In this document: piece after piece, positions 58,401 through 64,000 of the stretch | Layout of the letters: each line of letters opens with the position of its first letter | Numbering within the stretch: the stretch's first letter is position 1 | Position numbers and translations under genes: made by a program | Assembly: GCA_015075185.1 (NCBI GenBank) | Contig: JABTUW010000001.1 | Span: forward strand, 868,001 to 932,000 | Length of the DNA stretch: 64,000 nucleotides | Source: Anaerolineales bacterium | GTDB lineage: Bacteria > Chloroflexota > Anaerolineae > 4572-78 > J111 | Direction: 5' to 3' | Notes under the pieces: generated by a model | The model's input: the letters and a program-made list of their open reading frames with translations, nothing else | Told to the model about the DNA's origin: nothing | Databases searched by the model: none

Positions 58401-59576
58401 CTGGGTATCATATTCATCCAACCCCTCCGTGGCCCACAAGGTTGACAAAGCGGCTTCAGGAATAGGCGTATTGGCCGGAAAGACGGCTAAATCCAGGTAG
58501 CGGGCTTGGGTATCGGGCGGCAGCACCTCGACACTGGTCTGGAGTGCTCGCAATAAGTCTGCATAGGGATAATGGGGGAACTGCTGCCGGATTTTGGCCA
58601 GGTCAGCCTGGCGTAGTTTGTGCAGGAGATTACTTTGCCGGTCAGGCCGGCCGCGCGTCAGTGCACCAACCATTGCCAACGCCAGGGGTAAATAGCCGCA
58701 CTCCCGCGCCGCCTCACGGGCTTCAGCCGGCAGAGTCGCCACCGGCTGATCAGCCCACTCAGCCAGCAATTCCAGGGCTTGAGGCTCATTGAGTACATTG
58801 AGCTGATATTCTACTGCCCCCAGTGTCCGGATTAATCCAGCATCACGACTGGTCAGCAGGGATCGGCCTTGTGGTCCCAATGCAGCAAAGGCTGTGGCAT
58901 GATCCGCCTGCCAGACATCATCCAGAATCAGTAAACAGGCTCGCTCGGCCAAGAGTTCGCTTAACCTAGCTCGACCTTGTTGGATATCATTAAAGATACG
59001 GGGTGGATCGCCCAGGCTCTCGGCCAATTGACTTTGCCGTGTCGTCAAGGCCGGTTCCTGGCCCAAGGTCAGCCAGAATATCCCGCCAGGGAAGGCTTGC
59101 CGTACCTCGTCGTCATGGGCCAGGGCCGCCGCCAGCACCGATTTGCCGATGCCGCCCATACCCTGTAATCCTACCTTGCGCGTCACACCAGTGATGGCAA
59201 TGGGCTGGTCTGCGCTCAGCAGCGCGGCTTTGACCTCGGCCAGATCGGTTGGCCGGGGGAGGAAGTGGGGCGGCAATTCCGGGATGTTGTGAAGTTTGCC
59301 GTGACCAACGCCGGTTGGACTGGCCTGATAAGGTTGGTACTTTTCATATTTGGCCTGGCTCTGCGTTTTAGCCCAGGCCAGGAGGGGAATCAGCAGTTCT
59401 TTGCGGTCGGCATGTTCCAGTAAGCGGTGAATGATCTCTGCTTTGCCGGTGGTTTCTCCCAATTGGTCGTAGACAGGCCGGAACTCAGGCGTATCGTAGC
59501 AGAACTGGCGCAATTCGGTCTCGGTGAAGCCCTCAGTTAGCAGGGTACGAATATTTCGCAAGTTGTAGCTGCTCAT
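55425..59576 (-). CDS. NB-ARC STAND ATPase with N-terminal adaptor domain and C-terminal helical repeats
   Basis: 1383 residues from the ATG at 59576. Residues ~5-80 form a small helical domain (RNIRTLLTEGFTETELRQF...IIHRLLEHADRKELL) resembling the Death-like effector-associated domains of bacterial STAND proteins. The NB-ARC core follows: Walker A GLQGMGGIGKS (~136), Walker B CLLILDDVW (~215), sensor LLTSRD, and a GLPLA-like CGYLPLALAMVGAL (~293) as in plant NLRs and Apaf-1. After a winged-helix-like region, ~540-1360 hold about twenty TPR-like helical repeats of 33-43 residues (ALAEIGEKARALETFD). Such proteins sense an invader with the repeats, oligomerise with ATP and recruit an effector through the adaptor. 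No effector gene is adjacent. Two repeats are near-identical at DNA level (56954-57128). Confidence 0.85.
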   Translation of the reverse strand: MSSYNLRNIRTLLTEGFTETELRQFCYDTPEFRPVYDQLGETTGKAEIIHRLLEHADRKELLIPLLAWAKTQSQAKYEKYQPYQASPTGVGHGKLHNIPELPPHFLPRPTDLAEVKAALLSADQPIAITGVTRKVGLQGMGGIGKSVLAAALAHDDEVRQAFPGGIFWLTLGQEPALTTRQSQLAESLGDPPRIFNDIQQGRARLSELLAERACLLILDDVWQADHATAFAALGPQGRSLLTSRDAGLIRTLGAVEYQLNVLNEPQALELLAEWADQPVATLPAEAREAARECGYLPLALAMVGALTRGRPDRQSNLLHKLRQADLAKIRQQFPHYPYADLLRALQTSVEVLPPDTQARYLDLAVFPANTPIPEAALSTLWATEGLDEYDTQDLIDVFVDRSLARRHDQKHLMLHDLQYDYVRRQAGDLTVLHQRLVSAYRRKCPQGWTSGPDDGYFFEHLAYHLAEAGLREELYVLISKEWMDAQFKRTFSYHAFADDVERVIAVAGAEEPPNLVQIIRGCLIYTTLGGIATDVPPEIFGVLAQVGQVERTLDYAALMQDAEKRSEAYRQIGLALLARGEKRVARVALGQALVAAEALEDEWQKAQVLGEMAQLLAKVGMLERMLEMAEAIRDEEGKAWALSKITETLTQAGEFDRAMMVAAAIGVEWKKTRALSEIAEALAQVEVFDRAVAVAEMIENKNIKSSALYKVVQVLSEKKMFNQALVIIETIEDEGWKVSALCELAQALAGVGEKAWTIEIFDQALVTVELIQDEKVWALCEVAQALANVGENVRAIETFGRAMVLAEGFENEMVGIAQALAEIGEKARALETFDQVLATVETIEDGEGKVSTLYEVAQALAEIGEKARALETFDRVLTAVKVMDEEGWKASVISKMVKALAQIGEFDRAMVMAKLIRDGSDKASALGEVAQALARAGKFDQALLIVEAIEKEEAPTLGEAGQVVHILAQMGEFDQALRIVEVIKSEVTKWQALSEIATALVQRGNEERAVEVANRVLAVAEIIGTGWGMRSVLCEMTRALAQVGKEEKAVKVANRAVVMAEAIEDAWGQIFALSEAAQVLVEIGNKEQAAEIANRILVVIEEIDEYENWKISTLSKIAQTLAQAGNKQGGTEVVKRALAMAEAIEDKKDKGYALSRISQTLVEMGNKKRALKVANRMLMLAKDVEVKDIHDWLWIISTLNEIAQTLARAGDKERATYFAKQALAMTEAVKNDELDAFTLSDVAESLVQVGEFDHALAIMDAIEDKQEKAYIFSEVVQALIRGREFDQVLTVSDAIGIEKVKAPVLGEIAHALAWKGQLAQVQQILCMAFITARLSGRSNAFETLQRSTMALAALDQGETLWRVYEAVMEVEGWWGVERMKAEG
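56954..57128. repeat. Recent 120-bp tandem duplication within the STAND repeat region
   Basis: Bases 56954-57008 are identical to 57074-57128 (55 bases), a 120-bp (40-codon) offset. Other repeats in the gene are much more diverged, so this copy is recent. Confidence 0.85.
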
Positions 59577-59712
59577 CGCGTTTCTCTGCAACCTGTTGAA
59601 AATGCTAGCCGTCGCCCTTCCAGTTTAGCACCAAAGTGAATATGGGGGAAGTTGCTGCCCAGTCAGGCTATAGAGATTCTTCGGCCTGCGGCCTCAGAAT
59701 GACCTAAAGACT

Positions 59713-59776
59713 ATCTGCGCCCATCTGTGTCTATCTGTGGACCTTTCCCGCCTCCTCGCTGCTTCACCGCTTCGCC
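59713..59776. repeat. CTATCTGYG element and TCGCCTCA octamers
   Basis: CTATCTGCGCC, CATCTGTGT and CTATCTGTGG (59711-59740) resemble arms of the ACGCAGAT element family. They are followed by octamers CCGCCTCC, TCGCTGCT, TCACCGCT, TCGCCTCA (59748-59779), a near copy of 39844-39891, ending at the SDR gene stop. Confidence 0.6.
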
Positions 59777-59779
59777 TCA

Positions 59780-60505
59780 TCAAAACGGCGCGCTCCCCCG
59801 CCGTCGGATGTAAATCTCATCAATGGCCGCCTGCTCGGAGAGCGAGAGCAGGAACAGGACCGTCTGGGCGATATCTTCCGGCTGGAGCAGGCCGGAGCGG
59901 TCCAAATCGGGCCGGGCATCGCCGATCATGGAGGTATCTACCCCGCCGGGAGAGATGACGCTGACCCGGATCCCGTGCGGCTGGGCTTCGAGGGCCAGGG
60001 TCTTGGTCAGCCCCATCAGGGCGTGTTTGGTCATAGTGTAGCCGCCCTGCCGGGCATACCCTTTGAAGCCGACTACGCTGGAGATATTGATAATGGTGCC
60101 GCTGGCCTGGGGCATCATCAGCTTCAACGCCTGCTGGCAGCACAAAAACGTGCCGCGCACGTTGATGGTGTAGAGCCGGTCCAGGTCGGCGCTGGCAAAT
60201 TCGGCCAGCGGGCCAAACAGGCCGATGCCGGCATTATTGACCAGCACATCCAGGCGGCCAAATTTTTGGCGGATAACATTAAACAGGGCGGCGATCTCCG
60301 CTTCGCTGCTCAGGTCAACCGGCCAGGCGGAGGCGGTCCCGCCGGCCTGCTCAATCTCCTGGGCGACGGTGTCAATCTCCACCTGGGTTCGCGCTGCCAC
60401 AACCACATGCGCGCCGGCTGTGCCCAAGGCCAGGCCAATGGCCCGGCCTATGCCTCGACCGGCGCCGGTAACGAGGGCGATCTTGTCTGTAAGAGGGTTA
60501 GACAT
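59780..60505 (-). CDS. Short-chain dehydrogenase/reductase (SDR)
   Basis: 241 residues, classical SDR length. Cofactor motif TGAGRGIGRA (13-23), the structural NNAG (VLVNNAGIGLFG), catalytic Ser in NISSVVG and the Tyr/Lys pair YTMTK. RTQ after the second strand and the VDLSS acidic site are compatible with NADP(H), but this is not certain. Closest in style to 3-oxoacyl-ACP-reductase-like or glucose-dehydrogenase-like SDRs; the substrate cannot be named. It stands alone between the STAND gene and the methyltransferase, both across long gaps. Confidence 0.88.
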   Translation of the reverse strand: MSNPLTDKIALVTGAGRGIGRAIGLALGTAGAHVVVAARTQVEIDTVAQEIEQAGGTASAWPVDLSSEAEIAALFNVIRQKFGRLDVLVNNAGIGLFGPLAEFASADLDRLYTINVRGTFLCCQQALKLMMPQASGTIINISSVVGFKGYARQGGYTMTKHALMGLTKTLALEAQPHGIRVSVISPGGVDTSMIGDARPDLDRSGLLQPEDIAQTVLFLLSLSEQAAIDEIYIRRRGSAPF

Positions 60506-61036
60506 AACTTATCCTTTGCGTTATGGGTAAACAACTCAACCACCTCGCTGAGCCTTGTGACCGCCGACTAACGACCGCTGACCGCGAAAGAATAGACTCT
60601 ATCAATCTAGGTGACAGGCACTTTTAAACACTAAATTTCGGTAGGTTTTGTTCAAATAAGCCCAATGAGTAGTCCGATAACCCGTCACCTTAATCCCGAT
60701 AATGTTTAATAGGTTACAGCCAAATTATGGCGGTCGGCGGTCGGCTGTTAGCGATCCTAGGGGTAGGATTGAGAAGTTATGATAAAGTGAAGGTTATCAT
60801 GGGTTGGGCTATTATAACATAATTACCGGAGGAGCCTGAAGTTGCTGCCGAGCCATCCCAGCATTCTCAACTAACTTGACGATTTGGTTGAGAGCGTTAA
60901 GATAGAGCACTACCTTTGCACTTTTTAATTAGAACGCAGATAAACGCTGAAAACGCAGATTTACGCAGATAAATTAAGGAAAGATCAGCGAAAATCAGTC
61001 GAATTAGCGCCATCTGCGTGCTATTTTGGCCCGGCT
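60506..61036. other. 531-base gap with repeats and no clear gene
   Basis: It contains heptamers ACCGCCG/ACTAACG/ACCGCTG/ACCGCGA (60560-60587) and GGCGGTC/GGCGGTC/GGCTGTT/AGCGATC (60729-60756), a ~40-codon minus-strand open stretch without start (about 60811-60927, ...LNALNQIVKLVENAGMA) that may be a remnant, and the element at 60934-61019. No RNA gene was recognised. Confidence 0.5.
60934..61019. repeat. ACGCAGAT-type dispersed element
   Basis: ACGCAGA occurs at 60934, 60954 and 60964 with AAACGCTGAA in between. ATCTGCGT closes the element at 61012-61019. The arms can fold. It is related in wording to 59711-59740 and more distantly to 197-260. It ends 18 bases before the first possible start of the methyltransferase. 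Confidence 0.65.
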
Positions 61037-61081
61037 ATGAAAAGTGCAAACATAGTGATAGAGACGGAAAGGCTAAAACTG

Positions 61082-62014
61082 ATGAAAAAGCTGCCGCTGC
61101 CCCGGCTCGACCAACATCCAGAAGTACACGCCGGTCTGCTTCAGTACTGCCGCCTGAAGCCGGGCGAGCTTTGGACAGACCCACTCGGCCGGCACCGAGT
61201 CGGCTGCCTCGACGCGGCTGACCCCAGCGATGTCCGGCGGCTCATGGATGGCGCCACCGCAACCCTGGCGATCCAGGACCCGCCCTACAACCTGGTCGCT
61301 TTTGAACAGCGCGAGCTGGAGGCGTATATTGGCTGGTGCCGGCAGTGGGTCGAGACTACCGCCGCCATTCTGGCCCCGGATAGTTCCCTCTACATCTGGC
61401 TGGGCGCTGACCAAAAAAACGGCTTTCAACCCCTGCCCGATTTCATGCTCATGATGCGCCAAACGGAGTTCCAGCCGCGCAGTTTCATTACCATGCGCAA
61501 CCAGCGCGGCTACGGCACCGCTAAAAACTGGATGGCCGTCCGGCAGGAGCTGCTCTACTATATCAAGGGCCGGCCTGTCTTTAATGTCGCCGCTGAATAT
61601 ACCGGTATCCCTAAAATTCTGAGAGGTTATTATAAGGAAGTCAACGGCAGGCGGAGCGAAAACCTGGAACGCAGTAAAGCGGCTACCCTGCGCGCCGGAA
61701 ATGTGTGGGTAGACATCCAGCAGGTCTTTTACCGGATGCAGGAAAATATCAACGGCTGCTACGCTCAAAAACCCCTCCAAAGCTGCGAGCGCATCATCCA
61801 GGCCAGTTCAGTGGAAGGCGACGGGGTGGTTGACTTTTTTGCCCACTCCGGCTCGACCCTGCTGGCAGCGGAACGGCTCAACCGCCGCTGCTTTACCATG
61901 GATAACGATCCTCTCTACTGCGAGATTACCATTCGCCGCCTGGAACATTACCGCCACACCGGCCTGACCGGCTGGCAAAACAGCAATCCCTTCGAAGCAG
62001 AATTATCCACATAA
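61082..62014 (+). CDS. Orphan beta-type DNA methyltransferase (DPPY)
   Basis: 310 residues from the ATG at 61082, chosen for GGAAAGG 9 bases upstream; an ATG at 61037 lacks a ribosome site. The catalytic motif IQDPPYNL (~60) comes before the AdoMet-binding motif VVDFFAHSGSTLLAAERLNR (~250), the order of beta-class N6-adenine or N4-cytosine methyltransferases; the FxGxG loop is relaxed to FAHSGS. The middle (NQRGYGTAKNWMAVRQELLYY, NVWVDIQQV) likely contributes to target recognition. There is no restriction gene nearby, so it may be regulatory or phage-derived. The 15 codons before 61082 read IETERLKL, like the start of a GNAT acetyltransferase, possibly a fused remnant. Confidence 0.85.
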   Translation: MKKLPLPRLDQHPEVHAGLLQYCRLKPGELWTDPLGRHRVGCLDAADPSDVRRLMDGATATLAIQDPPYNLVAFEQRELEAYIGWCRQWVETTAAILAPDSSLYIWLGADQKNGFQPLPDFMLMMRQTEFQPRSFITMRNQRGYGTAKNWMAVRQELLYYIKGRPVFNVAAEYTGIPKILRGYYKEVNGRRSENLERSKAATLRAGNVWVDIQQVFYRMQENINGCYAQKPLQSCERIIQASSVEGDGVVDFFAHSGSTLLAAERLNRRCFTMDNDPLYCEITIRRLEHYRHTGLTGWQNSNPFEAELST

Positions 62015-62233
62015 TTATTTTAACCCCTTACCGCTATCCCCCTATCGGGTGATTTTTTAGTAATCCGGGTCACTCGAATAGGTTGAAATAGGGTAGTCTG
62101 AAACAACCCCAGCGATACCCCAAAAAATCATCCTTTCATAGAACCACAATCGCCCATGCCAGTATAGGCAAGGAGGCTAACTCATCATATAACTTAAGTA
62201 GTAACTGATTGTGATGGTGGAAGGTGGTAGCAA

Positions 62234-64000
62234 ATGAATTCTGAAAATCAATCCGGTTCCAAAAAGCGGCGGATACCCTCAGTAGCGCCGTGGGTTATCA
62301 TAGCCCTGCTGTTGCTTAATTTCGGCGGCTTTCTTTATTTATACCAGCGAGGTGAGGAACAAGAGACGACCCGTCCTTCTCCTGCCGCGCGTCAGGTCTC
62401 TTCGATCCAACAAATTGCCCAGGCCATTCGAGCCGGCCAGGTAAAATCTTTGACCGTACAGGGCGATCTCTTAACTGCGGTCAAGCCGGATAATACCTCG
62501 CTGACCGCGCGCAAAGAACAAGGGGTGAGCACCGTCCAAACCTTACAGCTTCTCGGTGTACCAGGAGACACCTTGAAAAACCTGCCCGTCGTCGTTGAAG
62601 AACCTCCGGTCCAGGTAAACTTTGGCTCTATCTTATTATACCTGGGCCTGCCCCTGTTATTTGGCTACGTAATTTTCAGGAATACGCGGCAGTCGTCGGG
62701 GAGTCATGCCAGCTCTAATTTTAGCAGCCTGGGCAAAAGCAGTCCCCGCGTTATCGGGAAGGCGGGCGATAAAGAACAGAGGGTCAATATTTCTCAGGTA
62801 ACCTTCCGCGATGTGGCCGGAGCCGAGCAAGTTAAAATTGAACTCCAGGAGATTATCGAGTTTCTCAAAGAGCCAGGCAAGTTTGTTAAACTCGGAGCGC
62901 GAGTGCCCAAAGGCGTTTTGATGGCCGGACCGCCGGGCACAGGCAAAACTCTTTTGGCCAAAGCCGTGGCCGGCGAGGCCGGCGTGCCCTTCTTCAGCAT
63001 CTCCGGTTCCGAGTTTGTTGAGATGTTTGTCGGGGTGGGCGCGGCCCGCGTGCGGGATTTGTTCAAGAAAGCCAGGGAGCAGGCCCCGGCCGTGATCTTT
63101 GTAGACGAGATTGACGCCGTGGGCCGGCAGCGCGGGGCCAGCATGGGCAGCGGCAACGACGAGCGCGAGCAGACCCTCAACCAACTCCTGGTCGAAATGG
63201 ACGGTTTTGGCACCGATACCAATGTCATCGTCATGGCCTCGACCAACCGCCCGGATATCCTGGACCCGGCCTTGCTGCGGCCCGGCCGCTTTGACCGGAA
63301 GGTCTTCCTTGAGCGCCCGGATGTCCACGAGCGCGAAGCCATATTGAACGTGCATGCCCGGGGCAAACCCCTGGCAGCCAATATCTCCCTGGTAGAACTT
63401 GCCAAAATGACCCCTGGCTTTGTCGGGGCCGATTTGGAAAATCTGGTTAATGAAGCCGCTATCCTGGCTGCACGGCGTAATCTCACGATAATTGGCCGGG
63501 CCGAGTTTCAGGATGCGATGGAACGGATTGTCGCCGGGCCGGAACGGCAGAGCAAAATCCTGAGCGAGCAAGAACGGCAAGTGGTGGCCTATCACGAAGC
63601 CGGCCATGCGGTGGTCATGCACAACCTGGCCCACACCGATCCGGTCCATAAAGTCAGTATCGTCTCGCGAGGAATGGCCCTGGGTTATGTCATGCCTCTG
63701 CCGGAGGGTGACAAGTATTTGCGAACACGGGAAGCCTTTGAGGATGAATTGGTCGGCCTGCTGGGGGGCCGGGCGGCTGAAGAAATTATCTTTGAGCGCA
63801 TCACTACCGGCGCGGCCAATGACCTAGAGCGGGCGACCAAAGTAGCGCGAGCGATGGTGACTCGGTATGGGTTCAGCCAAAAGCTTGGCCTGCGCACCTT
63901 TGGCGAGGAGCAGGGCAACCCTTACCTGGGCAGCCTGGGTGAAATGCGGAACTACAGTGAAGAAATTGCTCAGGCGATTGACCAGGAAATGGGACAAATT
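62234..64000 (+). CDS. ftsH: ATP-dependent zinc metalloprotease FtsH (5' 589 codons; cut by window end)
   Basis: The start at 62234 follows GGAAGGTGG. Residues ~18-38 and ~130-146 are the two membrane helices around a short extracytoplasmic domain. The AAA core has [18 protein letters not shown], Walker [14 protein letters not shown], Walker [16 protein letters not shown], and SRH region [21 protein letters not shown]. The protease zinc site HEAGH is present (~457) and the distal Asp region ([19 protein letters not shown]) follows. It degrades membrane and some soluble proteins as a hexamer. A short C-terminal part lies outside the window. It is the only gene here with a fully housekeeping role besides hpf. 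Confidence 0.96.
   Translation, partial: MNSENQSGSKKRRIPSVAPWVIIALLLLNFGGFLYLYQRGEEQETTRPSPAARQVSSIQQIAQAIRAGQVKSLTVQGDLLTAVKPDNTSLTARKEQGVSTVQTLQLLGVPGDTLKNLPVVVEEPPVQVNFGSILLYLGLPLLFGYVIFRNTRQSSGSHASSNFSSLGKSSPRVIGKAGDKEQRVNISQVTFRDVAGAEQVKIELQEIIEFLKEPGKFVKLGARVPKGVLMAGPPGTGKTLLAKAVAGEAGVPFFSISGSEFVEMFVGVGAARVRDLFKKAREQAPAVIFVDEIDAVGRQRGASMGSGNDEREQTLNQLLVEMDGFGTDTNVIVMASTNRPDILDPALLRPGRFDRKVFLERPDVHEREAILNVHARGKPLAANISLVELAKMTPGFVGADLENLVNEAAILAARRNLTIIGRAEFQDAMERIVAGPERQSKILSEQERQVVAYHEAGHAVVMHNLAHTDPVHKVSIVSRGMALGYVMPLPEGDKYLRTREAFEDELVGLLGGRAAEEIIFERITTGAANDLERATKVARAMVTRYGFSQKLGLRTFGEEQGNPYLGSLGEMRNYSEEIAQAIDQEMGQI

Noticed and set aside
60811..60927. Short minus-strand coding stretch (LNALNQIVKLVENAGMA)
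   Set aside because: No start codon or ribosome site and only ~40 codons; kept as a possible remnant in the gap note, not called as a gene.
62657..63649. Long open frame on the minus strand (330 codons)
   Set aside because: It lies wholly opposite ftsH, whose motifs are complete, and its composition mirrors the reverse complement of the AAA core.
1..64000. tRNA, rRNA or riboswitch genes
   Set aside because: No cloverleaf, rRNA core or known aptamer sequence was seen in any intergenic gap on reading both strands.

Overview
The window looks like part of a chromosome from a member of the phylum Chloroflexota, probably an Anaerolineae-like filamentous or biofilm bacterium. I infer this from several signs. 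There is a Tad pilus locus with no outer-membrane secretin. A secreted protein ends in VYLPAILKNR, a C-terminal motif common in Anaerolineae exoproteins. There is a membrane-anchored PP2C phosphatase with an NBR1-type Ig-like extracellular domain. Very large GT-C glycosyltransferases are numerous, and TTG and GTG starts are frequent. No rRNA, tRNA, CRISPR array or intact insertion sequence was recognised.

Layout. (1) 1-640: the tail of an OsmC-type peroxidase with its terminator, then a small unknown gene. (2) 821-15348 (+): three large membrane proteins of the GT-C/DUF2079 type plus one GT39 enzyme, a cyclic-nucleotide-binding protein without a DNA-binding domain, a lipoprotein with FlgD-like Ig repeats, and two GT2 glycosyltransferases. 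(3) 15325-17801 (-): an unknown protein, the long form of hibernation-promoting factor, ComF and a DUF192 protein. (4) 17811-34921 (-): the Tad locus (TadC, TadB, CpaF, CpaE, CpaB, three proteins with TadE/TadG-type N-termini, and two accessory envelope proteins). (5) 35156-38008 (-): two cytoplasmic histidine kinases flanking a NarL-type response regulator, just upstream of the Tad genes. (6) 38195-51817 (-): a tightly packed, translationally coupled run of GT39/GT87/GT-C polytopic enzymes with one dolichol-phosphate-mannose-synthase-like GT2, which could supply the lipid-linked sugar. (7) 51916-62014: an accessory stretch with a frameshifted PP2C phosphatase, a TumE-family toxin-antitoxin pair, a 1383-residue NB-ARC STAND protein with many helical repeats, a short-chain dehydrogenase and an orphan beta-type DNA methyltransferase. 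(8) 62234 to the end: FtsH, cut by the window edge.

How they fit together. The two glycosyltransferase blocks and the Tad block together look like a programme for building and decorating the cell surface. Polyprenyl-phosphate sugars would be transferred outside the membrane by the GT-C enzymes, and the Tad machine would assemble fibres whose TadE-like subunits carry large sugar- or matrix-binding-like regions. The kinase/regulator trio is well placed to control this. The accessory stretch holds the defence-like genes (STAND, toxin-antitoxin, methyltransferase).

The most unusual signal is not a gene. The window is peppered with tracts of degenerate 7-bp (sometimes 8-bp) phrase repeats, some up to 16 units long. 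They lie both between genes and in frame inside the glycosyltransferase genes, where they encode low-complexity loops. Other notable signals are an ILEI/FAM3-type domain fused to a membrane GT-C-like protein, a shared extracytoplasmic beta module on three glycosyltransferases, a recurring promoter in which TGTGG abuts the -10 box (twice giving apparently leaderless mRNAs), and a von Willebrand A domain split by a ~480-residue insert. No alignment or database search was run; family names rest on recognised motifs.
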